The notes beneath the pieces are model-generated. The model ran no database searches. It worked only from the letters and a program-made list of their open reading frames with translations, and was not told the origin of the DNA. Positions 25,215 through 32,274 of a stretch of 64,000 nucleotides of DNA are shown one piece after another. Made by a program: the position numbers and the translations under genes. Every line of letters begins with the position of its first letter. The stretch's first letter is position 1. The DNA comes from G963663315 sp965208975. GTDB taxonomy: Bacteria; Pseudomonadota; Gammaproteobacteria; Arenicellales; Poriferihabitantaceae. The stretch covers positions 2,036,581 through 2,100,580 of the forward strand of contig CBDBQH010000003.1 of the NCBI GenBank assembly GCA_965208975.1. Direction: 5' to 3'.

Positions 25215-25377
25215 CTGATTTCAGCAGGCAGTGATATTATAATACCACATAGGACAGGTCTCAAAAAAGTAAGTCAAGTGGCGGCTGAACAGTGGCGGCT
25301 GAACACCAATTCTGATCACAGTTCGTATATTATAGGGACTCCACTAATCGGATTAGGAAATTCGGAGTCCAATACTT
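25215..25377. promoter_or_regulatory. Divergent intergenic region with a 14-bp tandem repeat
   Basis: 163 bp between the leftward methyltransferase unit and the rightward TIR-SLATT pair. It contains GTGGCGGCTGAACA twice in tandem (25278-25291 and 25292-25305), which could be a regulator site. A TATTATAGG stretch near 25329 could be the -10 of the TIR gene. It should hold promoters for both defence units. Confidence 0.5.
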
Positions 25378-25773
25378 GTGAAAAAACGTCTTTTTATCAG
25401 TCACTCCTGGACTTACAGCGAGCGTTACAATTCAATGGTGAATTTGCTGGATAGTCGACCGTATTTCAATTGGATGAATTACTCGGTGCCGGAGAACAAA
25501 GCATTCGGGGTTATGGCTATGACGAAGATGAAAGAAGAACTTCGCCAACAAATACGCCCTGTTCACTGTGTGATTATTATCGGTGGAATGTGGGCTAATT
25601 ACAGTGACTGGATTCAATTTGAAATGGATTTCGCCAAGGGAATCGGGAAGCCAGTTCTTGGTGTTCGACCACGTGGCGCACGGGTTCTGCCAAGTGCTGT
25701 GAGCACCGCATCTGATAAAGTAGTGAATTGGAATTCTGATTCAATAGTTGCTGGCATTCGCGCAATATCATGA
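25378..25773 (+). CDS. TIR-like (DUF1863/MTH538, ThsB-like) signalling protein
   Basis: 131 residues from a GTG start. The fold pattern is that of the MTH538 TIR-like family and Thoeris ThsB: KRLFISHSWTYSERYNSMVNLL at strand 1, NYSVPENKAF in the loop, MKEELRQQIRPVHCVIIIGGMW, then NYSDWIQFEMDFAKGIGKPVLGVRP and the closing VVNWNSDSIVAGIR. In Thoeris, ThsB senses phage and makes an NAD-derived signal. The stop overlaps the start of the next gene (ATGA, 25770-25773), which encodes a SLATT membrane protein and not a SIR2-type ThsA. The pair is therefore a candidate TIR-triggered membrane-effector system. Confidence 0.8.
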   Translation: MKKRLFISHSWTYSERYNSMVNLLDSRPYFNWMNYSVPENKAFGVMAMTKMKEELRQQIRPVHCVIIIGGMWANYSDWIQFEMDFAKGIGKPVLGVRPRGARVLPSAVSTASDKVVNWNSDSIVAGIRAIS

Positions 25774-26645
25774 CCGCTCCGAAATTAAAGTATCCTGCGT
25801 TGTATGACAGCGCGAACAGTGGGTCGAATGCTGCTCAACGGAAATTTTTGTGGACTATTCGGGGGGAATATATTTTGCTCTTTTGCGTCAGTGTGGCAAG
25901 CGTTATCCATAAAGCATATGAACTCAATCCATTATTCATTTCGTTACTTCTATTTTTTCTTGCAGGGCTTTTTCTGTTCAAGGTGTTAAAAAAGCTTGAT
26001 CAGGACTGGTATCTGTGTCGAGCGCTGGCAGAGTCTGTGAAAACATCAACGTGGCGGTTTTCCATGCGCGCTCACCCTTTTCAAGATACAAAAACAGTTT
26101 CTATCCCCAAGGAAAATTTTAGTAATTTGCTGACCGATATTCTGAGAGCGAATAGACATATCGCACAAAATTTAACTGCTGACGACACTTATCAGGTGAC
26201 CGAGTCAATGGTCAAGGTACGCAAATTATCTATTTCAGAGCGTCTTTCATATTATGTAAACAATCGAATTGATGATCAGCAGAATTGGTATAAGAAAAAG
26301 TCAGCAAATAACAAGCGTGCCTTTCAGGTTTGGTTTTGTTTGATTATTTTGATATATATTGGTGGACTGATAAGCCTTAATGCGCACCAGCTTGGGATGC
26401 CTTGGGCAAATTTCTTGTTTGATCCCTTTATTGTTTTAGCGACGTCAGCTATTGGTTGGCTCCAAATGAAACGCCACGGAGAATTGATAGCCAGTTATAA
26501 TCTTACAGCACATGAGATTGGAATAATCAAAATTCATTCAGACTCTGTCGAAACGGAAGAGTCTTTATCGGATTTTGTGAACGAGGCAGAGTTGGCGTTT
26601 TCACGTGAGCATACCCACTGGATCGCGAGGCGAGATACGAACTGA
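25770..26645 (+). CDS. Tandem SLATT (DUF4231-like) membrane effector
   Basis: 291 residues with two 2-TM units. The first has hydrophobic helices at about 33-50 (YILLFCVSVASVIHKAY) and 53-73 (PLFISLLLFFLAGLFLF), followed by DWYLCRALAESVKTSTWRF, the typical SLATT post-TM helix. The second has helices at about 188-205 (WFCLIILIYIGGLI) and 213-232 (FLFDPFIVLATSAIGWL), then SYNLTAHEIGIIK and a C-terminal helix. SLATT proteins are predicted pore-forming effectors triggered by nucleotide signals in conflict systems. Coupling to the upstream TIR gene by a four-base overlap suggests the TIR product opens this pore and stops or kills the infected cell; this is inference. Confidence 0.78.
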   Translation: MTAPKLKYPALYDSANSGSNAAQRKFLWTIRGEYILLFCVSVASVIHKAYELNPLFISLLLFFLAGLFLFKVLKKLDQDWYLCRALAESVKTSTWRFSMRAHPFQDTKTVSIPKENFSNLLTDILRANRHIAQNLTADDTYQVTESMVKVRKLSISERLSYYVNNRIDDQQNWYKKKSANNKRAFQVWFCLIILIYIGGLISLNAHQLGMPWANFLFDPFIVLATSAIGWLQMKRHGELIASYNLTAHEIGIIKIHSDSVETEESLSDFVNEAELAFSREHTHWIARRDTN

Positions 26646-26786
26646 CCAGTATACATAACTCGACCGTGACTCTGTCAAACGGCTTTTTTAATAAAGTATA
26701 AACAGGGTTTCGACCCAGAGCAGGTCTTAGCTCGAAAGTTGTTGATGTGGAGATCGTTGACTATCATTGATTGAGGGGAGAAAATT
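26646..26786. other. Intergenic stretch upstream of the truncated higA
   Basis: No intact gene is seen. A short open stretch in the + direction (about 26700-26769, reading FDPEQVLARKLLMWRSLTII) could be a toxin-gene remnant, but it is too short to assign. Confidence 0.3.
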
Positions 26787-27014
26787 ATGCGTGTAAAAAA
26801 CGGGCTGCGGCCAGTGCATCCAGGTGAAATTTTGCGCGAGGAGCTTGAAGGTCTCGGGTTGAATGCCAATTTGATGGCCAAGGCCATGGCGGTGCCGACC
26901 AATCGGGTTACTACCATTTTGAAAGGGCAACGAGGCGTTACGGCTGATACTGCGTTACGGTCGTCGAGGTTTTTCGGGACACCGCCTAACGATCAAAATA
27001 AATCAGGTGGTTGA
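26787..27014 (+). pseudogene. higA: HigA-type antitoxin, 3' truncated at a duplication boundary
   Basis: The first ~64 residues match HigA addiction-module antitoxins: LRPVHPGEILREELEGLGLNANLMAKAMAVPTNRVT and TILKGQRGVTADTALRSSRFFGT, an Xre-type helix-turn-helix. After FFGTP the match ends, because the duplicated fbpC tail (26983 onwards, opposite strand) replaces the rest of the gene. A GAGGGG ribosome site precedes the ATG. No intact higB toxin gene was found in the 141 bp upstream (26646-26786). The fragment may still bind DNA, but as an addiction module it is broken. Confidence 0.75.
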
Positions 27015-27180
27015 TGTCGAGCCTGATTCCCAGGCTTTCTCCGACATCGTGGTCGTGGTGGGATGGAACGAGAGTGAGCACCCGGGTGCCGCTCGGTAAT
27101 GCCAGCGTATTAAAGATAGCTTCCCCCCGAAACGCTTTCTTGATGATCTTGGCCACGGTGGGGCTGTCGTTGTGTATGAT
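26983..27180 (-). repeat. Duplicated 3' end of fbpC (left copy)
   Basis: About 195 bp closely matching 30551-30750, the genuine fbpC end: both encode a tail of the form LALPSGTRVLTLVPSHHDH and close with HLIYFDR and a stop. The copies differ at roughly one base in six or seven, so the duplication is old or came from a diverged relative. The two copies are direct repeats bracketing the XamI-type island. Confidence 0.85.
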
Positions 27181-27414
27181 GTCACCATTCTGGCTGACCA
27201 CGATGGAGCCGAGGAAGTAGTGGCCATAGCTGGCGACCTTCGGCGGGGCATCCCCCGGTTGGTAGCTGTTGAGGAAGCGGCCTGTCAGATCGTCAACAAG
27301 TTCCTGAAGTTGTTTCCGACCCCATTTATATTCCCGCTGGTAGTAATCAATGCCATAGCTCCCTCCGGAGAGTAGTTCTTGAATTGAGCGGTCGTAGCCC
27401 TTGATATCTTGCAT
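26986..27414 (-). CDS. Chimeric ORF: DUF262 N-terminal fragment fused to fbpC tail
   Basis: 142 residues. Residues 1-78 look like the start of a DUF262/GmrS-type nuclease domain: YGIDYYQREYKWGRKQLQELVDDL and YGHYFLGSIVVSQNGD. From about residue 79 the frame runs into a copy of the fbpC C-terminus (SPTVAKIIKKAFRGEAIFNT... to YFDR). The DUF262 domain is cut before its catalytic and C-terminal parts, so nuclease or NTPase activity is not expected. It is best seen as a fusion created by recombination at the duplicated fbpC end. Confidence 0.75.
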   Translation of the reverse strand: MQDIKGYDRSIQELLSGGSYGIDYYQREYKWGRKQLQELVDDLTGRFLNSYQPGDAPPKVASYGHYFLGSIVVSQNGDIIHNDSPTVAKIIKKAFRGEAIFNTLALPSGTRVLTLVPSHHDHDVGESLGIRLDINHLIYFDR

Positions 27415-27550
27415 TGATCACAACATATCGTTGTCGCGGTTGTGGATCGTGATGCTGCCATGGTCATGGCTTCCCTTTGTCCGGGAACCCAATTTAGGCA
27501 GCGATTGTGTCAGCCTCATACAACACCTATCGTCTGTTTCCGTTGCCTGT

Positions 27551-29149
27551 TCATGCCGACGTGATTGACCCCTCAACCAATTCGATCTGCTTTTCTCGCC
27601 GTGGTCTCACCGATTCGGGTAACAACCCGTCGATTGCCTTTGCCGGGACATTCCCCAGTTCTTTCGGTTCCAGCTTGTGCAACCCGCCACCGTAGACGCG
27701 ACCTTCCCCAAGCATTGTCTTCGGGCAAATCTCGTTCAGAAATTCCCAGATCTGCCGTTTTAGTTCCGGTTTGTCCTGCAAGATGCGTTTGACAGGCTCT
27801 TTCGGATACAACATCAAGTATACATTCGCGGCCGTCGCTTTCGAATTATTCAGCAAGAAGCGAAACGGCCTGCCGTTCTTTTTGTCGCTTCGTCCGAGAT
27901 AGGTGCAGACGAACGGCGCCGGTGGCCGGCATTCCTGCGTGTACCACAGCTTCCGGTGCCGGCAGAGATAGCGATCAGCAATGCCTTCCGCCTTGCCCTC
28001 TTCAAGATAGGTCCACAGCTTTGGATAGCGCTCCCTGATCTCGTTTTCCGTCCACGGAGGGTCAAGTAGAAACAAACGTTGCTCCAGCATGGGGTTACCT
28101 TTTCGATCACCCTTAATCTCGTTGTCCGGCACATAGCGCGGACTCGGCAGAATCGGCTTGAATGCTCCCATCGGCAGCCCGCGTCGCTCAATCTCTTGCG
28201 CCGACAGGATGAAATAGTTATTGTTGCCCGTCGCCAGACCCCGTTTGATTTTGAAAAAATCACCCAGCACCGGCCCTTCGGTCGCTTCATGACTTTCCTT
28301 TATTGGATAGCGTGTCCACTTTGGGTCACGGCGCAACGTCTGGACCGGCACCAGTCGTTCCAGTTTTGGGTGTTCCAATGTTCCGCCATAGGTGAAGCGC
28401 ACTTCATATCCTGTTCGAGGGGGAGTGTTACGGAACCACACAACGGCCGATGACACAAGCGCGTCGCCGAACTGTACATCGGTCGGGTCGAAGCGATGAA
28501 TATGTAGAAGCGTCACCTTGCTGAGTAAGTATTGTTTTATCGAGACACCATAATTCACATCCATGAACTCGCTCGGAATCAACCACCCCGCCAGGCCGCC
28601 ATCGGTCATCCACGCGTGACTCAGTCCCAGGAAATAGCAATAGAGTCCGGCCAGTCCGTTGATCTTCACGCCGCAGGCATCCTGCGCACGCACCTTCAAC
28701 TGCTGTTTCTCGCCGTTGATGATATGGTGATGCCGTACATAAGGCGGATTACTGATCAGCAGGTTAAACTTTTCGGTAGCCTCCGGCGCTTGGGCGTGGG
28801 TGAAATCCTTCAAGCGGATATCCAACCCCGTTTCACCCCATAGTTTCGATGCCGGTCTACCGTAATGAGGGTCAATTTCATACCCCACTGCTGCTTGGAT
28901 ACGGGTTTGCGGGAACACGTTCAGCAACGCCGAATAAAAAGATCCTGTACCGACCGCCGGATCAATGAACCGTACTTTTTCGTTTTTATCGAGATGTGCA
29001 TTCGCATAGCGCTGAATGTCTAAAGCCAGGCCAGGCGGTGTCGCAAACTGACCCATCCGGTTCCGCAAAGCAGTGTCCCTTCCCGCGTCCAGTTCTTCCT
29101 GCAGGGCCAACCGCCGCGCCTCTAGTTTTGCAAAGGCTTTTTTCATCAT
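27551..29149 (-). CDS. N6-adenine DNA methyltransferase, type II, gamma class
   Basis: 532 residues. Motif I is RFIDPAVGTGSFYSALL (about 60-77), with motif X region GQFATPPGLALDI before it and motif IV ISNPPYVRHHHI (about 132). A long C-terminal target-recognition part follows (KIKRGLATGNNNYF and LLNNSKATAANVYLMLYP). NPPY with this order marks an N6-adenine methylase of the Eco57I/HincII-like group. It starts directly after the stop of the XamI-like gene, so it protects the sites cut by that enzyme. If the nuclease keeps XamI specificity the site would be GTCGAC, which is inference. Confidence 0.88.
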   Translation of the reverse strand: MMKKAFAKLEARRLALQEELDAGRDTALRNRMGQFATPPGLALDIQRYANAHLDKNEKVRFIDPAVGTGSFYSALLNVFPQTRIQAAVGYEIDPHYGRPASKLWGETGLDIRLKDFTHAQAPEATEKFNLLISNPPYVRHHHIINGEKQQLKVRAQDACGVKINGLAGLYCYFLGLSHAWMTDGGLAGWLIPSEFMDVNYGVSIKQYLLSKVTLLHIHRFDPTDVQFGDALVSSAVVWFRNTPPRTGYEVRFTYGGTLEHPKLERLVPVQTLRRDPKWTRYPIKESHEATEGPVLGDFFKIKRGLATGNNNYFILSAQEIERRGLPMGAFKPILPSPRYVPDNEIKGDRKGNPMLEQRLFLLDPPWTENEIRERYPKLWTYLEEGKAEGIADRYLCRHRKLWYTQECRPPAPFVCTYLGRSDKKNGRPFRFLLNNSKATAANVYLMLYPKEPVKRILQDKPELKRQIWEFLNEICPKTMLGEGRVYGGGLHKLEPKELGNVPAKAIDGLLPESVRPRREKQIELVEGSITSA

Positions 29150-30112
29150 CTATAACCCGAATTTCCCGAGATCGTTGATACGGTGCTCCCAGACCCAGTC
29201 AATGCCTTCTGCCGCCTCATAACCGAGATAGCCACTGTCGAAATATCCGCACAAGAACAGAATATAGCGAACATTGTGACCGTAAGTTCGGCGCAGCTGA
29301 CTCATTTTAGTGGCTTCCTCCTTGCGTCGTTTGTTGACGTTCGCGAAATCTCCTGCTGATTTCGCTTCGATCAGCAACGGTAGTTCTTCTGCCTTCGTAT
29401 CCTTCGGCATAACTACGACATCCACAGAGATATTAACCGGCTTGGCAGTACTTTCCTGAGCAACGGGTACGTTAAGCCTAAATGAATATGTCCCCGGCTG
29501 CATCTCGTGATACTTCGTTCCCCCGTCTGTCGTCAGGCTCTTGTACCCCAAGGCCGTCAACCATTCGCTGATCGCCGCGAGTTGACGTTTTTCCTGTGCA
29601 TTGCGGATGATTGGATTGGCAACAGCTCCGCATAGACGATCAGCCACGATTGTCGCGGCTCGATACAGATCCTGTTTGGGCGGATTATCTTCGCGCCCCA
29701 ACCAGACAAAGACATCCGGATCCGCCATTTTCTCAATAATCTCCCCGACCTTCTTAAGATCCTTGTCCAACTCCCGAAGCGGCATTCGCGGCGGGACTCT
29801 GTTGTTTTTCTCCATTGTCTTGATCAGGTTGCTGGAAACGCCAGCAAGGCCGATCAGTCGGTCCATGGCCAATGGTGGACAAGTGGACATTCGCAGTGAC
29901 GGCAACACCGAGGGCTTCGCCTTCAGCAGTTCCATGCCCACATTCGTCAGGTTCTTCGTCGCTTTCAGCGTCGCCTCGACATCCTTTGTGGTCTGAATCC
30001 GCGTCGTTCGGTAAGCCTCCGGCGCAAAGCGCATGAACCAGTCATTGTACATGTCCACTGACTGTGCAATGTCCTGTTTCCACCGGTCCGGCTTGTCCCT
30101 GTTAACTGCCAT
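29150..30112 (-). CDS. XamI-family type II restriction endonuclease
   Basis: 320 residues. A PD-(D/E)xK-like active site is visible at about 240-275: VDVVVMP, then LPLLIEAKSAGDFANVNKRRKEE with the E-x-K core. The N-terminal helical half includes RWKQDIAQSVDMYNDWFMRFAP, and GREDNPPKQDLYRAATIVADRLCG is typical of XamI-type enzymes. XamI cuts GTCGAC; whether this homologue does is not shown. The stop abuts the methyltransferase ATG. A small GIY-YIG-like gene lies 54 bp upstream on the same strand. Confidence 0.72.
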   Translation of the reverse strand: MAVNRDKPDRWKQDIAQSVDMYNDWFMRFAPEAYRTTRIQTTKDVEATLKATKNLTNVGMELLKAKPSVLPSLRMSTCPPLAMDRLIGLAGVSSNLIKTMEKNNRVPPRMPLRELDKDLKKVGEIIEKMADPDVFVWLGREDNPPKQDLYRAATIVADRLCGAVANPIIRNAQEKRQLAAISEWLTALGYKSLTTDGGTKYHEMQPGTYSFRLNVPVAQESTAKPVNISVDVVVMPKDTKAEELPLLIEAKSAGDFANVNKRRKEEATKMSQLRRTYGHNVRYILFLCGYFDSGYLGYEAAEGIDWVWEHRINDLGKFGL

Positions 30113-30166
30113 TACGTGCTTGTCTTTATCTGGCCCTGATTATCAGTCACTGATGCTTCCCTCACC

Positions 30167-30508
30167 TTAAGTTTGGAAAATATAGTTGTTTTCGTAGCGC
30201 AAGTCACGTTCCTCGTCCTTTGCCTCTTCGTTAGACAAGCACGCTTTGGTGCGATATTCGATGTTTGCAAGATGGGTACGGACATATTCCCTCTTGTCCG
30301 TGTTGTTCCTGGTTCCTGCTCCAAAGGGAGCCGGCAGGAGAGAAGACATCCTGTAAGCCAGATTCTTTCCGCTACCGAACAGCGCCAACTCTCCTGTCTG
30401 ACGATTGCGTAACTCATACACGCCCGTACCGAATGGGGCGGATAGATACTCGCCTTTTCCTGGATCAGGGAACGCCAACCAACGGCTCCACCTGTTTGAT
30501 GCGCTCAT
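30167..30508 (-). CDS. Small GIY-YIG-like protein linked to the XamI-type system
   Basis: 113 residues from ATG 30508 (an ATG at 30538 is also in frame). GTGVYELRN and ELALFGSGKNLAYRMSSLLP resemble the two halves of a GIY-YIG nuclease core, with GVY for GIY and LFG for YIG, then RNNTDKREYVRTHLANIEYRTKACLSNEEAKDEE. The Arg and Glu expected for catalysis may be R53/R54 and E103-E108, but the family is too short to be sure. It is the first gene of the XamI-type unit and could be an accessory nuclease or regulator. Confidence 0.6.
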   Translation of the reverse strand: MSASNRWSRWLAFPDPGKGEYLSAPFGTGVYELRNRQTGELALFGSGKNLAYRMSSLLPAPFGAGTRNNTDKREYVRTHLANIEYRTKACLSNEEAKDEERDLRYENNYIFQT

Positions 30509-30550
30509 GATTAATCCTTGATCAGAAGTAGTGATCATTATAAAGGACGC

Positions 30551-30750
30551 GGCCTACCGATCAAAATAAATCAGGTGGTCAATGTCGAGCTTGATCCCTA
30601 AGCTTTCTCCGACACCGTGGTCATGGTGGGATGGAACGAGGGTGAGTACCCGGGTGCCACTCGGTAATGCCAGTGTGTACAGATAACTTTCTCCCCGGAA
30701 CGCTTTCTTTATGATTCGGGCTGTCGTCGGGCTGTCATCGTCGTGAATGA
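30551..30750 (-). repeat. fbpC 3' end, right copy of the island-flanking direct repeat
   Basis: The homology with 26983-27180 begins four to five bases beyond the fbpC stop codon (CCTAMCGATCAAAATAAATC on the + strand) and fades near the codons for DSPT. This is the pattern left when an element inserts at a gene end and brings a substitute end with it. Confidence 0.75.
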
Positions 30751-31666
30751 TGTCGTCAGGCCGGATCAATACCTGAACCTTCTTCCCGGAGCCAGGTTTG
30801 ATTTGTTGCAGGTCCTGTTGAATCCGGTCATCGGACAGGTCGCCGGTCAGGTCCTGTTCACCGTACTGTGACAGTTCGCATTGGATTTTGCCATCGGCTG
30901 TCAGGGCGCCATTCAGAAATACGCCGTCACCGACGAAGTTCGCGACAAACCGGGTTTCAGGCTGATGGTAGATGTTGTAGGGAGTTCCCCATTGTTCTAT
31001 TCGTCCCTGGTTCATGACTCCGACCATGTCGCCAAAAGTGAATGCGTCCTGTTGGTCATGGGTAACCAGAATACAGGTTGTACCGATTTCCTTCAGCAAG
31101 TCCCGCACTTCCTGTCCCAGTTTTTCGCGCAGTTCAAAATCCAGATTGGAAAAGGGTTCATCCATCAGCAACAGTCCCGGTTTTGGCGCCAGCGCCCGCG
31201 CCAGCGCTACCCGCTGTTGTTGTCCTCCTGACAGCTCATGTGGATAACGCTTGCCGTAGTCGGAAAGGCGGACATATTCCAGTATTTCTTCAACGGCCGC
31301 TTTCTTCGATGACGGTTCTTTCCCGTACAGCCCCGCCTCGACATTCTTTTGTACGGTGAGATGGGGAAAGAGGGCGTAGTCCTGGAACACCATGCTGATA
31401 TTTCTTTTTTCAGGGGGGGTATTGACGCCGGCGCTGGAAATACAGGTTCCGTTGAGTGTGATGGAGCCGCCAGTCAGTTTCTGAAAGCCTGAAATCGCCC
31501 GCAAAACGGTGGTTTTTCCGCAACCGCTTGGGCCGAGAAGGCAGGCCAGCGTCCCTTCTTCCAGATCAAAGGAAGTCTGATCGACGGCGCTCTCACTTGC
31601 GTATCGGCAACTGATGTTGTCCACTGTCAATCGCGAAGGACATGGATTATATTCTGTCACGCGCAT
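30554..31666 (-). CDS. fbpC: Ferric-iron ABC transporter ATP-binding protein
   Basis: 370 residues. Walker A GPSGCGKTT (about 45-53), Q-loop MVFQDYALFPHL, signature LSGGQQQR and Walker B LLLMDEPF are all intact. A C-terminal TOBE-like region ends with GIKLDIDHLIYFDR. It powers FbpB to import Fe3+ delivered by FbpA. In other genomes fbpC follows fbpB directly; here 7.4 kb with a giant autotransporter gene separates them, so it probably needs its own promoter. A diverged copy of its last ~195 bp lies at 26983-27180. Confidence 0.92.
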   Translation of the reverse strand: MRVTEYNPCPSRLTVDNISCRYASESAVDQTSFDLEEGTLACLLGPSGCGKTTVLRAISGFQKLTGGSITLNGTCISSAGVNTPPEKRNISMVFQDYALFPHLTVQKNVEAGLYGKEPSSKKAAVEEILEYVRLSDYGKRYPHELSGGQQQRVALARALAPKPGLLLMDEPFSNLDFELREKLGQEVRDLLKEIGTTCILVTHDQQDAFTFGDMVGVMNQGRIEQWGTPYNIYHQPETRFVANFVGDGVFLNGALTADGKIQCELSQYGEQDLTGDLSDDRIQQDLQQIKPGSGKKVQVLIRPDDIIHDDDSPTTARIIKKAFRGESYLYTLALPSGTRVLTLVPSHHDHGVGESLGIKLDIDHLIYFDR

Positions 31667-32274
31667 ACAAATCCGGCAATGCCAATAGTAGTTCGCTGGA
31701 CAATAGAATCAGGTCAATTGGTTCGACGCCAACCCTGGTCTCATCCAGATCATTTATGTTGATGATAACACGGGGAGTGATAGGAACTGTTGAATCATTC
31801 CCCCGCAGACCGGGGAATCACATTCCGCGCAAGCGGATGTGATGGGGGGTATTTCACGGATTCGGTGGGGGGCAACCGTAATCAAACGCCCCACCCGCCA
31901 TCGTAGGGACAGGTCTTGTGCCTGTCCGCTATCGTTGAACCCTGTTCCGGCGGTTGCGGGAGGGTACAAGACCCTCCCCTACGATGACGGTCGGAACTCC
32001 TGTCACCACCGCCCCTTCCGTCATTCCCGTGAAAACGGGAATCCACGACCTCATGGAATCTGTATTACCGATGCGTAGAGCCTGCCCCCGGCTTGATCGG
32101 GGGGGCGCCCCTTGTGGGTGCCCGCATTATTTCCGTATACGGTCGATGACGGTTGCGGGAGGGTACAAGACCCTCCCCTACGATGACGGTCGGGAATCAT
32201 TCCCCCCTTGAGGGGGAATCACATTCCGCGCAAGCGGATGTGATGGGGGGTATTCCCGCTTCGCGGGAATCCTG
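31667..32274. repeat. Repeat mosaic between fbpC and autotransporter 2
   Basis: No gene in about 600 bp. Elements seen: a CCCCGCAGACCGGGGAATCA unit with an ACATTCCGCGCAAGCGGATG hairpin and GGGGGGTATT (31801-31852, again at 32200-32253); GGACAGGTCTTGTGCCTGTCC (about 31909-31930); GGGAGGGTACAAGACCCTCC twice (31959-31978 and 32157-32176); dRS3-like palindromes (32023-32042 and 32252-32270); and the TAGAGCCTGCCCCCGGCTTG core (32076-32107). Promoter elements for fbpC should lie near 31667-31790 but were not clear. Confidence 0.85.

Noticed and set aside
26700..26769. Short + strand frame before higA as a higB toxin
   Set aside because: Too short and without the conserved HigB core residues; only a possible remnant.
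30112..30417. 101-residue minus-strand frame overlapping the GIY-YIG-like gene
   Set aside because: The overlapping frame 30167-30508 gives the motif-bearing protein; this one is an out-of-frame shadow.
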